This document shows positions 25,964 through 34,248 of a stretch of DNA of 64,000 nucleotides, in pieces; position 1 is the stretch's first letter, and every line of letters begins with the position of its first letter. A program made the position numbers and the translations under genes. This DNA is from a virus. The DNA is taken from positions 1-64,000 of IMG/VR virus record IMGVR_UViG_3300032267_000607. One strand, 5' to 3'. The notes beneath the pieces are model-generated. The model saw only the letters and a program-made list of their open reading frames with translations. It did not search any database and was not told the origin of the DNA.

Positions 25964-28183
25964 ATGAATAAAAAAGATTTATTAGCGAAACTACTTTCTA
26001 CTGAAAATATAACTGTTTTAAGACAGCCAGTTGCGACTGCATCTTTTAACGTTGAAACTAGAGTTCTTACTCTTCCTGTCTGGAAGAACCTTTCCGAAAA
26101 TATTGAAAATATGTTAATTGCCCATGAAGTAGGGCATGCTCTTTACACTCCATTTAGAAAATCAGAAACAGAAGAATTTAATAATAATAAACTATTACAT
26201 TCTTGGGCGAATGTTATTGAGGATGTTAGGATTGAAAAGAAAATACAAAACGAATATCCAGGATTGAAAAAAGACTTTGTTTCAGCTTATAAAGAATTAG
26301 TTGATAGAAATTTCTTTGGCGTTAAAGGTAGAGATTTAGTAAAAGAACAATTTATTAATAAAGCAAATTTGTTTTATAAAGCTGGTTATAACTGTGGTGT
26401 TAAATTTACAACAGAAGAATATGGTTATATAAAAGAAATTGATAATTGTGAAACGTTTGATGATGTTATGAAGTTAGCAAAAAAACTTACTGCTTATTCT
26501 GTTGCTAAAAAAGAATTAGAAAAACAAGCTTTAGAAAAACTTGCTGCATTGTACTTACAAAATGGTGATGAGAATGAACAAGGTGAACAACTTAAAGATT
26601 CTTTAAAAGATCTTCTTATGGATGAACTGGACGAAAATGGAAACAAAATAGGTGGTTCTAAATCTAATCCTGAAATAACTGTTCCTGAAACTGATAATAC
26701 TACTGAACAAACAATTCAAGACAAATTTGATAATATGTTATCAAAACACACAAGCAATAATGAATTTGTTATGGTTGACTATAATCCAAAATTTGTAGGA
26801 TTCGATCCTTATGTACCATATACAAAATATATGGCAGATGTAGATGCTTGGTTAGCAATTAGAAAAACTAAAGAAGATTTAGAATTATTGAATGCTAAAA
26901 AAGCAGGTCATGAAGGATGGGAAACTACTGAAGATAAAATAAGATTAGCGAGCAGTGAATTCAATTCATATCTACAAGAAACTAAAAAAGAAGTAAATTA
27001 CTTGCTTAAAGAATTTGAAATGAGAAAATCAGCAAATCAATATTATAGAACAAAAGAACATAAAACTGGTGTAATTGATATTAGGAAATTAGCATCTTAT
27101 AAAATTAAAGAAGAAATATTTAAAACTATCCAATCATTACCAAAGGGAAAAAATCATGGAATGGTTATGTTAATGGATTGGTCTGGTAGTATGAGTGGTA
27201 TATTAAAAGATGTTATTAAACAAGTTTATTTAATGACTAGTTTTTGCAAAATAGCAAATATACCATTTACTGTTCTTGCTTTCACTAATGGTATATCTGA
27301 CTCTAATCCTGAGAAAGCATTATGTGATGTTGAAAGAACAAAACAATTTGGTGAAAGATATATACCTTATGATAATAAACTATCGCCTGAAGAAAATCAA
27401 ACTAAAAAGACAATTTCTACAAATCAATTAGATGTTGAGATGTTTAGAGTTGTTGAACTTTTATCTAATAAAATGAGCAAAGAAGAGTATAATAAAATGG
27501 GTGCTTTATTATTCTCTGAAATGTATAAGAATGTTTCTAATTATAAATTAGCATCAACTCCTTTAAATGAATCTTTATATTATATGATTGATTTCTTACC
27601 AAGATTTAAAAAATTAAATAATGTTCAAAAACTTTCTTTTATAGTATTAACAGATGGCGAAGGACATAGCATCTATCCAAGACGTTTTGAATCTTACAGT
27701 TCTTATGGATCTACTATAAAAAAACATTTATATCTTAGAAAAGATAATAAAGACTATGAATTTAAAACATATATGCAAACTGGTGCTTTAATTAAAATAA
27801 TAAAAGATCAAGATCCAAATACAACTTGTCTTGCGTTTTCTTTAATAAGAAACAATAGAAGATGCATAAGCAATACATTATCCCAATTAACTAGTTATAC
27901 AAATAATGGAAGTTATGGGTGTGCTGATGAATCTTCTGTAATTAAAATAGCAAAAGATTTTAAAGAATTAGGTGCTTCTGCATTAAAAGAAGTTAATTCT
28001 TATGATGAATATTATTTAATCCCGATAGAAAGTATTAAACCTGAAGCTTTAAATATTACTAATGATTTGAATTCTACAAAAGAAAAAACAGCAAATCAAA
28101 TAGCAAAATCATTTACTAAGCTTTTAAAACAAAATAGAAATAGTAGATTCTTATTAACTTCTTTTGCAAAACAGGTAGCATAA
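25964..28183 (+). CDS. CobT-like protein: HExxH metallopeptidase-type and VWA domains
   Basis: A 739-residue protein. N-terminal zinc-peptidase signature AHEVGHALYTP (H54-E55-x-x-H58) followed by WANVIEDVRIE (E86/D87), the pattern of CobT-type and related metallopeptidase-like proteins. The C-terminal half has a von Willebrand A fold with the MIDAS motif DWSGS (405-409) and LTDGEG. Marine T4-like phages often carry it with a CobS ATPase. In bacteria such MoxR-type ATPase plus VWA pairs insert metals or remodel complexes, CobS/CobT being the cobaltochelatase pair. No large chelatase subunit is in the window, so a cobalamin role is unproven. Confidence 0.82.
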   Translation: MNKKDLLAKLLSTENITVLRQPVATASFNVETRVLTLPVWKNLSENIENMLIAHEVGHALYTPFRKSETEEFNNNKLLHSWANVIEDVRIEKKIQNEYPGLKKDFVSAYKELVDRNFFGVKGRDLVKEQFINKANLFYKAGYNCGVKFTTEEYGYIKEIDNCETFDDVMKLAKKLTAYSVAKKELEKQALEKLAALYLQNGDENEQGEQLKDSLKDLLMDELDENGNKIGGSKSNPEITVPETDNTTEQTIQDKFDNMLSKHTSNNEFVMVDYNPKFVGFDPYVPYTKYMADVDAWLAIRKTKEDLELLNAKKAGHEGWETTEDKIRLASSEFNSYLQETKKEVNYLLKEFEMRKSANQYYRTKEHKTGVIDIRKLASYKIKEEIFKTIQSLPKGKNHGMVMLMDWSGSMSGILKDVIKQVYLMTSFCKIANIPFTVLAFTNGISDSNPEKALCDVERTKQFGERYIPYDNKLSPEENQTKKTISTNQLDVEMFRVVELLSNKMSKEEYNKMGALLFSEMYKNVSNYKLASTPLNESLYYMIDFLPRFKKLNNVQKLSFIVLTDGEGHSIYPRRFESYSSYGSTIKKHLYLRKDNKDYEFKTYMQTGALIKIIKDQDPNTTCLAFSLIRNNRRCISNTLSQLTSYTNNGSYGCADESSVIKIAKDFKELGASALKEVNSYDEYYLIPIESIKPEALNITNDLNSTKEKTANQIAKSFTKLLKQNRNSRFLLTSFAKQVA

Positions 28184-28500
28184 TGACTGAAACAATTTCA
28201 TTAAAAGATAAAATTATAGAATTAAGATCTAAAATACTTATACATTCTTATATGTATTGGTATAAAGACAATCCTCTTGTGTCTGATGCTTTATTTGATG
28301 CTTGGAAAAAACAATTAGTTGAATATCAAGCTGAGCATAAACAAAAATTTCCTAATGAAAAAATAGAGTTTTTTGAAACTGCATTTATTAATTGGGATGG
28401 TACTAATTCAAAGGCACTCCCTTTATTTGATGAATGGATTACGAATAGAGTTGAGATGCTGGACAAATATAAAAATGCAACTCCATACTTTAATATTTAA
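28183..28500 (+). CDS. Hypothetical protein between CobT- and CobS-like genes
   Basis: A 105-residue protein that starts on the last base of the CobT-like stop (TAATG). It is helical, with ALFDAWKKQLVEYQAEHKQKF and a C-terminal WITNRVEMLDKYKN. It has no membrane segment or recognised motif. Tight coupling suggests a partner of the CobT-like protein. Confidence 0.6.
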   Translation: MTETISLKDKIIELRSKILIHSYMYWYKDNPLVSDALFDAWKKQLVEYQAEHKQKFPNEKIEFFETAFINWDGTNSKALPLFDEWITNRVEMLDKYKNATPYFNI

Positions 28501-28504
28501 ATTT

Positions 28505-28657
28505 ATGATATTACTTTCTCTATCAGGTTGTTTTGGTTCCACACTATTAACTTTGGGTGGAATTAAAATAACCACTGGGGATGTAATAACAAAAATCGTT
28601 AAAATTGTACCAAAAAACGATGAAAATCTAGAAGATTACGAAAATAAAAAACTATAA
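28505..28657 (+). CDS. Tiny lipoprotein
   Basis: A 50-residue protein with a very short signal peptide and lipobox: MILLSLSGC, Cys at position 9, then a TLLTLGGIKITTGDVITKIV segment and a charged tail. The start at 28505 is chosen because it gives a proper lipobox; a longer reading upstream would overlap the previous gene in another frame. Possibly an envelope-acting accessory protein. Confidence 0.5.
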   Translation: MILLSLSGCFGSTLLTLGGIKITTGDVITKIVKIVPKNDENLEDYENKKL

Positions 28658-28676
28658 TATGACTAAGCTATTGAAA

Positions 28677-28733
28677 TATATATCTTTTTTATTTTCTGGA
28701 AGTATATACTTTTTCAACGATTTATGGTATAAT
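28677..28733 (+). promoter_or_regulatory. Promoter with shared upstream element, CobS-like operon
   Basis: -35 TATACT (28705-28710), 17 nt, -10 TATAAT (28728-28733), with the T-rich element at 28677-28697 that also precedes the CobT-like gene. The predicted start near 28740 excludes the in-frame ATG at 28736 and supports the ATG at 28766. Confidence 0.72.
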
Positions 28734-28765
28734 ATATGTATAAACTAACTAAAAAAGGCAAATAT

Positions 28766-29935
28766 ATGATGAATGATGTGAATATAAAAAAGTTTGTAGA
28801 ATCTCTACATAAATCTTATTCCAATGATGAGAATAAATTCAATTGGAAACAGATCGTTAAGGTTTTTAAAACCACTAAATTTGATAACAAATCAGAAGTT
28901 TATAATTGGGTGAGAGCACAAAAAGCTGGAAGAGGTGCTTATATTATTCCTCTGTCAAGTGTTTCTTCTTCGGTGACAAATAATGTTGTCAAAGTAGATA
29001 CTGTAAAATCTGAATCTTCTAATTTAGATGTTAAGTCTTTAGTTCCAATTAGAGATAGTAATTATGTTCCATTCGGAAATTACAAAGATTTAGAAACTAT
29101 TATATCTTCTAAACAATTTTATCCAACATTTGTGACTGGACCGACTGGTAATGGTAAATCTACTTCAATTGAACAAATTTGTGCAAAACATAAAATTTCT
29201 TTAATTAGAGTTAATTTAAACAGCTTAACAGATGAAGATCAATTAATTGGTACTAAAACACTTATCGATGGTAATATACAAATCGTAGAGGGACCAGTTG
29301 TTATAGCAATGAGATTAGGAATCCCACTATTGCTTGATGAGATCGATGCTGGTGGTGCTAATACTCTATTATGCTTGCAACCTATCCTTGAAGGAAAGCC
29401 ATTCTATTTTAAATTAAAGAATGAGATTATCGTTCCTAAATTTGGCTTTAATATATTCGCGACAGCGAACACTAAGGGTAAGGGATCAGAAGATGGAAGA
29501 TATATTGGTACGAATGTTTTGAATGAAGCATTTCTTGAAAGATTTGCTGTGACATTCCAACAAGAATATCCAACACCATCGATTGAATTAAAGATCGTTA
29601 AAAATCTGATGGACTCTTATAAATGTAAGAATGACAAATTCGCTCAGACTTTAGTTAAGTGGGCTGATGTAATTAGAAAAACAAATGAATCTGGTGGTGT
29701 TGATGAAACAATTACTACAAGAAGATTGGTTCATATTGTAAGAGCATATTCAGTATTTAAAGATATGGATAAATCTATACAGTTATGTACGAATAGATTC
29801 GATGAAGCAACAAGACTTGCTTTTATTGATTTATTTGACAAAGTATCAAATAACAAAGAAACTTCGGCTCCGAAACCATCAGAGTCTGAAGTTGCGAGTG
29901 CTGTAGTTAATCAACAACAAACAGTGAGTGCTTAA
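28766..29935 (+). CDS. cobS: CobS-like MoxR-type AAA+ ATPase
   Basis: A 389-residue AAA+ ATPase: Walker A GPTGNGKST (K131), Walker B LLLDEIDAG (D191/E192), sensor-like FNIFATANTKGKG and an arginine-finger region NEAFLERFAVTF. The first ~60 residues form a small domain (FNWKQIVKVF to YNWVRAQKAGRGAYIIPL) that resembles the two small proteins encoded immediately downstream. The start at 28766 follows AAAGGC at proper spacing. It is predicted to work with the CobT-like VWA protein as a remodelling chaperone; the cobaltochelatase name is by homology only. Confidence 0.88.
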   Translation: MMNDVNIKKFVESLHKSYSNDENKFNWKQIVKVFKTTKFDNKSEVYNWVRAQKAGRGAYIIPLSSVSSSVTNNVVKVDTVKSESSNLDVKSLVPIRDSNYVPFGNYKDLETIISSKQFYPTFVTGPTGNGKSTSIEQICAKHKISLIRVNLNSLTDEDQLIGTKTLIDGNIQIVEGPVVIAMRLGIPLLLDEIDAGGANTLLCLQPILEGKPFYFKLKNEIIVPKFGFNIFATANTKGKGSEDGRYIGTNVLNEAFLERFAVTFQQEYPTPSIELKIVKNLMDSYKCKNDKFAQTLVKWADVIRKTNESGGVDETITTRRLVHIVRAYSVFKDMDKSIQLCTNRFDEATRLAFIDLFDKVSNNKETSAPKPSESEVASAVVNQQQTVSA

Positions 29936-30300
29936 TGCTAACTTGGAATTCACTTACTAAATCACAAAAACGTTGGGTAGAAAACGTTGCGAAAATTCTA
30001 CCCGATTGTGTGACAAATGGGCATATTACAGCAACACAATGTTATGACTCTTTTAAACTATTAGAAAAACAAAGAGTTTCAGGTAGTCCAAAAATTGGAT
30101 ATCCGAATTGGTTGTTTAAACTTAATAAAATTAAAAGAGGAATCTATTTGTTTCCAGCAGAGGGAGTGACAGTACAAAAAGCATCTCAATCTTTAAGTGG
30201 GAAAGCTGAACCTATTGCTATTACCAACAGAGTATCAGAAGAAGATAAATCGTTTTTAAATGATTTAAAAGCTTTTGGTATTGATATAAAAGTTTCTTAA
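29935..30300 (+). CDS. Small protein sharing the CobS N-terminal domain, copy 1
   Basis: A 121-residue protein starting on the last base of the CobS-like stop (TAATG). Core pattern SQKRWVENVAKILPD, then TATQCYDSFKLLEKQR and GYPNWLFKLNKIKRGIYLFP. The same NW(L/V)...RG-x-Y-x-x-P pattern ends the N-terminal domain of the ATPase. Copy 2 lies at 30401. A compact helical or winged-helix adaptor is plausible; the function is unknown. Confidence 0.65.
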   Translation: MLTWNSLTKSQKRWVENVAKILPDCVTNGHITATQCYDSFKLLEKQRVSGSPKIGYPNWLFKLNKIKRGIYLFPAEGVTVQKASQSLSGKAEPIAITNRVSEEDKSFLNDLKAFGIDIKVS

Positions 30301-30323
30301 TGGGAGTTTGTTAGTTTATTGTG

Positions 30324-30367
30324 AAGTGGGAGTCCCATATAAGAAAATTTCATTTTTTCTCCCACTT
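30324..30367 (+). terminator. Hairpin between the paralogous small genes
   Basis: AAGTGGGAG (30324-30332) and CTCCCACTT (30359-30367) form a perfect 9-bp stem; the right arm is preceded by TTTTTT and overlaps the -35 of the next promoter by two bases. TGGGAG at 30301 offers a competing left arm. It probably ends or attenuates the CobS transcript. Confidence 0.55.
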
Positions 30368-30394
30368 TACTTACAATAAAAAATATAATATAAT
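30366..30394 (+). promoter_or_regulatory. Sigma70-type promoter, leaderless
   Basis: TTTACT (30366-30371), 17 nt, TATAAT (30389-30394). The predicted start point falls at 30401, which is the ATG of the next gene, so a leaderless mRNA is expected. Confidence 0.78.
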
Positions 30395-30400
30395 AGTGAT

Positions 30401-30748
30401 ATGATAACATACGATAATGCTTCTAAAGCCCAAAGAAAATGGATTGATGCAGTAATTACTATTTTTCCAAATATTGAAAAAACAGGAGTAATTTCAGCAG
30501 CAGAATGTTATTCAGCTCATATGAATTTATTAAAAAATCGTAAAGCAGATTCAGATAAAATAGGATATCCTAATTGGTTATTTAAAACTAATAAAATAAG
30601 TCCAGGAGTTTATTTTTTTCCTGCAAAAGGATTAAACCCTGAGAGTATAGTTAAAACGACTCCAGTGGGAGATTCTTCTGTAAGAGCAGAAGTATCAAAG
30701 ACAGAGGAAGATAAACAATTTTTTAAAGATGTATTAACAAATGTATAA
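30401..30748 (+). CDS. Small protein sharing the CobS N-terminal domain, copy 2
   Basis: A 115-residue paralogue of the protein at 29935: AQRKWIDAVITIFPN, AAECYSAHMNLLKNRK, GYPNWLFKTNKISPGVYFFPAKG, then a linker and the same EEDK-x-F-(L/F)-x-D tail. It has its own promoter, so the two copies may be expressed at different times. It overlaps the next gene by 8 nt. Confidence 0.65.
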   Translation: MITYDNASKAQRKWIDAVITIFPNIEKTGVISAAECYSAHMNLLKNRKADSDKIGYPNWLFKTNKISPGVYFFPAKGLNPESIVKTTPVGDSSVRAEVSKTEEDKQFFKDVLTNV

Positions 30749-31022
30749 ATTTAACGAAGATAAACTAATAAAAGAATTAAAAGAATATATTGACCAAACA
30801 TATAAAGGTCATTATTCTAAAAAGAAATTTCAGTCAACAGAGTTCATCGTTGATTGTGGTCATGGTCTAGGATTTACACTAGGCAATGTTTTAAAATATG
30901 CTCAAAGGTATGGGCATAAAGATGGACAAAATCGTAAAGATCTTTTAAAGATTTTACACTATGCTCTTCTTGCTTTACATATACACGATCAAGGAGAAAA
31001 ACTTAATAATGAAAAGGAGTGA
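30741..31022 (+). CDS. DUF3310-like protein
   Basis: A 93-residue protein with the DUF3310 pattern GFTLGNVLKYAQRYGHKDGQNRKDLLKILHYALLAL (here read in two parts around the KDGQ loop). This domain occurs on its own or fused to nucleotide-metabolism proteins in many phages; its biochemical role is not established. It ends just before the sliding clamp gene. Confidence 0.72.
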   Translation: MYKFNEDKLIKELKEYIDQTYKGHYSKKKFQSTEFIVDCGHGLGFTLGNVLKYAQRYGHKDGQNRKDLLKILHYALLALHIHDQGEKLNNEKE

Positions 31023-31024
31023 GA

Positions 31025-31726
31025 ATGAAACTAAGTAAAGAAACACTTGCGATTATGAAAAACTTCGCAGGTATTAATGCCAATCTAATGTTAAAGAATG
31101 GTAATAAAATATCAACAATATCGCCAGCAAAAAGTGTAATGGCTGTGGCACAAATTTCAGAGAACTTGCCAATTAATGGTTCTGGGAATTTTGGTATATA
31201 TGAATTAAACGATTTTCTATCAGCTTACACATTAATGGAAGATCCAGATTTAACATTTGCTGATAATTTTTGCATGATTTCTAAAGGTCATCAAAAAATT
31301 AAATTCTATTCAGCAGCAAGTGAAATGCTACTTGTTCCATCAAAAGAAAGTTTGCCTGTTTCTGATGATGTATCTTTTAATTTAAGAGCAGCAGATTTAG
31401 ATATTATTTCAAAGTCAGCAGCAGTTTTAAAAGTAAGTGACATATCAATCGTATCAAAAGATGGTAAAGTAAGTGTTGAAGTTGCTGATAAAAAAGCACA
31501 ACAAGCTGCAAAATCAGGACAATCAACAGCTAATACTTTTAATCTAGATATTGGTACATCAGATAAAGAGTTTAAAGTGAATATGAAAGTTGATAATTTA
31601 CAAAAAATTGTACTTACAGATTATGTAGTGACAGTTGATAGCAAAAAACTATCTAAGTTTTCAGCAACTAAAGGTTCGCTAGTATATTACATCGCAATCG
31701 AATCTGATTCTGTAATCGGCAAATAA
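31025..31726 (+). CDS. 45: Sliding clamp gp45
   Basis: A 233-residue clamp (T4 gp45: 228). The pattern LSKETLAIMKNFAGINANLMLKNGN, then SPAKSVMAVA and the C-terminal SKFSATKGSLVYYIAIE fits T4-like clamps. It gives processivity to DNA polymerase gp43 and, with gp55, activates late transcription. The ATG at 31025 is chosen over the GTG six bases upstream because AAAGGAG lies 5-6 nt before it. Confidence 0.92.
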   Translation: MKLSKETLAIMKNFAGINANLMLKNGNKISTISPAKSVMAVAQISENLPINGSGNFGIYELNDFLSAYTLMEDPDLTFADNFCMISKGHQKIKFYSAASEMLLVPSKESLPVSDDVSFNLRAADLDIISKSAAVLKVSDISIVSKDGKVSVEVADKKAQQAAKSGQSTANTFNLDIGTSDKEFKVNMKVDNLQKIVLTDYVVTVDSKKLSKFSATKGSLVYYIAIESDSVIGK

Positions 31727-31729
31727 TTT

Positions 31730-31750
31730 AATGGGAGGAATACTCCCATT
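31730..31750 (+). terminator. Hairpin after clamp gene
   Basis: AATGGGAG-GAATA-CTCCCATT is a perfect 8-bp stem with a 5-nt loop, 4 nt after the clamp stop. There is no long U-run, so it may act as a partial terminator or 3' stabiliser. Confidence 0.6.
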
Positions 31751-31768
31751 ATACAACTATATTATATT

Positions 31769-32278
31769 ATGAATAAAGCGACTCTTAAAAAATTAATTCC
31801 TGTTTATATAGATCATAACAATAAATTTCATAAAATTAAAGATTATTTTGTTCATGAAGATACTGGTGATGTTTGGTCTTTTAAATGGAGAAGATATATG
31901 AAACTTAAACCTCCTATATGTAAAAATAAACCAAAATCATCACGAGATCTTTATCCTTATTTGTCTATTCATAATAAAAAAATATTTAAAAATCTTGCTG
32001 GCACAAGAAAAACTATGGATATTCATAAAATTGTTAAAACTTCTTTAATTTTTCATTACAATACTCTCGCAAAAGAACTTATAAAAGTTTATAAGCATAT
32101 ACAAAAAAAAGATTTATCACTATTACCAAAATCAATCCAAGAACAATTATATAGAGGATTAATAGTGAATCATATAGACCACAATAAACGAAATTACAAT
32201 CCAAAAAACCTTGAATTAGAATCTTTTCAAGGTAATGCAGTTAAATATCAAAAACATAAAAAACAAAAAGCACTATGA
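31769..32278 (+). CDS. HNH homing endonuclease, free-standing
   Basis: A 169-residue basic protein. The C-terminal HNH core VNHIDHNKRNYNPKNLELES is typical of phage HNH homing endonucleases, followed by a short basic tail. The N-terminal part (GDVWSFKWRRYMKLKP) resembles the DNA-contact strands of that family. It interrupts the otherwise conserved order 45-44-62, sits after a hairpin, and overlaps gene 44 by 4 nt. A selfish element in the replication module is likely. Confidence 0.87.
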   Translation: MNKATLKKLIPVYIDHNNKFHKIKDYFVHEDTGDVWSFKWRRYMKLKPPICKNKPKSSRDLYPYLSIHNKKIFKNLAGTRKTMDIHKIVKTSLIFHYNTLAKELIKVYKHIQKKDLSLLPKSIQEQLYRGLIVNHIDHNKRNYNPKNLELESFQGNAVKYQKHKKQKAL

Positions 32279-33228
32279 TAAACACATCTGAAAACCAATT
32301 TGTTTGGGTTGAGAAGTATCGCCCTCGCACAATAAACGAATGTATTTTACCTAAAAAATTTAAACTTACATTAAAGTCTTTCATTAAAGGAGGACAGATA
32401 CCACACTTTCTATTTTATGGTACAGCAGGAGTTGGTAAAACTACTGTGGCTCGTGCACTATGTGATGAAATTGGTGCTGAGTATATAATCATAAATGGTT
32501 CTGAAGAGGGTCGTATGATTGACACTCTAAGAGTGAAGATTAAAGGATTCGCTTCAACTGTATCTTTGACTGCAGCAAAAAAAGTAATTATTCTAGATGA
32601 AGCTGATTATATGACTCCGAATATAATGCAACCAGCTTTACGAGCATTTATAGAAGAATTTTCTTCTAATTGTAGATTTATACTTACTTGTAATTTTAAG
32701 AATAAAATTATTGATCCGATTAAATCAAGATGTTCTGTAGTTGACTTTAAAATACCAAATGATGAGAGAGCAGTTATTGCTACTGATTTTTTCAATAGAG
32801 TTGTTGAGATCCTGGAAAAAGAAAATATAAAATACGATAAGAAAGTAGTCGCTACTCTTATACAAAAGTTCTTTCCTGACTTTAGAAAAACATTAAACGA
32901 ACTACAAAGATATTCGGTAGGTGGTACTATCGACACAGGAGTTCTTGTGGGGGTATCAGATGAGTCTTACACACACTTATTTAAATATTTAAAGAATAAA
33001 GAGTGGGATAAAATGCGTGAGTGGATTGATCTTAATTCAGACATTGATACTACAAATTTATTCTCAGAAATATTTGAAAAATGCCAACCAGCAATTGAAA
33101 AGAATTCAATACCAGAGTTGGTGTTAATACTAGCAGATTATCAATACAAGTCAGCTTTCGTAGCAGATGCGAATATTAATAAGATTGCTGCAATGACAGA
33201 GATAATGAAAAAATGTCAGTGGAAGTAA
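32275..33228 (+). CDS. 44: Clamp loader ATPase subunit gp44
   Basis: A 317-residue AAA+ ATPase (T4: 319). Walker A GTAGVGKTT (K55), DEAD-type Walker B DEAD at 108-111, SRC arginine-finger motif at 151-153 and N-terminal WVEKYRPRTINECILP. With gp62 it loads clamp gp45. It overlaps gene 62 by 16 nt. Confidence 0.96.
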   Translation: MINTSENQFVWVEKYRPRTINECILPKKFKLTLKSFIKGGQIPHFLFYGTAGVGKTTVARALCDEIGAEYIIINGSEEGRMIDTLRVKIKGFASTVSLTAAKKVIILDEADYMTPNIMQPALRAFIEEFSSNCRFILTCNFKNKIIDPIKSRCSVVDFKIPNDERAVIATDFFNRVVEILEKENIKYDKKVVATLIQKFFPDFRKTLNELQRYSVGGTIDTGVLVGVSDESYTHLFKYLKNKEWDKMREWIDLNSDIDTTNLFSEIFEKCQPAIEKNSIPELVLILADYQYKSAFVADANINKIAAMTEIMKKCQWK

Positions 33229-33623
33229 AAAAGTATAAAACAAATCCATTTAAGTTCGTCACAGCTATCAATTACAGTAAAGAAAACCTACATGAAACAG
33301 AGACTTTCGAAGAAGATTATTTGCCTTATATTATTAATAGATCTCTCTCTATGTTTCCAGATACAGTCCAAATAGCTAATGAAATCAACATTTTGCACTA
33401 TGTTCCAAAGAAGTGGCAATTTCTGTTTTACCTAAATATAGTCGCTAAGAAGAAAAGATATTCGAATAAAAAGTGGGCAAAAAAATCTAAAGATTCTAAT
33501 GAACCTTTTATTATGGAATATTATAACGTTTCTGCTCAAAAAGCAAAAGAGATATTATCCCTTTTAAAACCAGAGCAGATTGAAATTATTAAATCAAAAT
33601 TTTATAAAGGTGGCATACAATGA
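33213..33623 (+). CDS. 62: Clamp loader small subunit gp62
   Basis: A 136-residue protein, shorter than T4 gp62 (187). The N-terminus KTNPFKFVTAINYSKENL and the block YINRSLSMFPDTVQIANEIN (seen as YIINRSLSMFPDTV) are characteristic. It overlaps both gene 44 (16 nt) and regA (4 nt), as in T4's 44-62-regA operon. Confidence 0.9.
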   Translation: MSVEVKKYKTNPFKFVTAINYSKENLHETETFEEDYLPYIINRSLSMFPDTVQIANEINILHYVPKKWQFLFYLNIVAKKKRYSNKKWAKKSKDSNEPFIMEYYNVSAQKAKEILSLLKPEQIEIIKSKFYKGGIQ

Positions 33624-34087
33624 GTGAAGTTGAAAATAAACAAGAATCATTAGAGACTGTAAAAGAAGATTCAAATAAGTCTGTTCCATATGCATGGAGT
33701 CCAGACAAAATGTTAGAAGTTTTTCTGATCGAACCAGATAACTTTTTAAAAATTAGAGAAACATTAACACGTATCGGTATCGCAAGTCGTACTGATAAAA
33801 AACTATATCAATCTTGTCATATATTACATAAACAAGGAAGATATTTTATCGTTCATTTTAAAGAATTATTCTCTTTAGATGGAAAAGAATCTAATATTAC
33901 TACAAACGATATTGAAAGAAGAAATACAATAGCTGTATTATTGGCTGATTGGGGATTATTAAAAATTAAAGATCTTGCCCAAATTTCATCAAAAGCTTCT
34001 TTAAGTCAAATCAAAGTTTTAGCACATAAAGACAAAGCAGGTTGGGAACTTGTGGCTAAATATAATATTGGAAAAAGAGCAAAATAA
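33620..34087 (+). CDS. regA: RegA translational repressor with N-terminal extension
   Basis: Residues about 30-155 match RegA: FLKIRETLTRIGIASRTDKK, LYQSCHILHKQGRYFIVHFKE and a C-terminal WELVAKYNIG (T4 has WKLVPKYTIGN). T4 RegA (122 residues) binds translation start regions of early mRNAs. This version carries about 30 extra N-terminal residues (acidic, ending VPYAWSPDKM); an internal ATG at residue 30 would give a T4-length product, so the extension may be a start-site choice. Confidence 0.92.
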   Translation: MSEVENKQESLETVKEDSNKSVPYAWSPDKMLEVFLIEPDNFLKIRETLTRIGIASRTDKKLYQSCHILHKQGRYFIVHFKELFSLDGKESNITTNDIERRNTIAVLLADWGLLKIKDLAQISSKASLSQIKVLAHKDKAGWELVAKYNIGKRAK

Positions 34088-34243
34088 ATGTTTTATATTT
34101 GGCATACTTTATTAGTAGTTGCTTTTATAGTTATGGCATTCTTTATGGGTCTTATTTTAGGTAAGAAAATAGACTCAAAGACACGAAATTTAAGCTTATT
34201 GAATAAAAAAAAAGATAATAAATTCAATAACTTGAATAAATAA
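34088..34243 (+). CDS. Small single-pass membrane protein
   Basis: A 51-residue protein starting right at the regA stop: hydrophobic LLVVAFIVMAFFMGLILG followed by a strongly basic tail (KKIDSKTRNLSLLNKKKDN). One membrane segment with a cytoplasmic basic tail. Function unknown. Confidence 0.5.
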   Translation: MFYIWHTLLVVAFIVMAFFMGLILGKKIDSKTRNLSLLNKKKDNKFNNLNK

Positions 34244-34248
34244 TATTG

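Noticed and set aside
25964-29935. Annotating the CobS/CobT-like pair as cobalamin biosynthesis
   Set aside because: No CobN or other corrin genes are visible, so I kept the family names but not the pathway claim.
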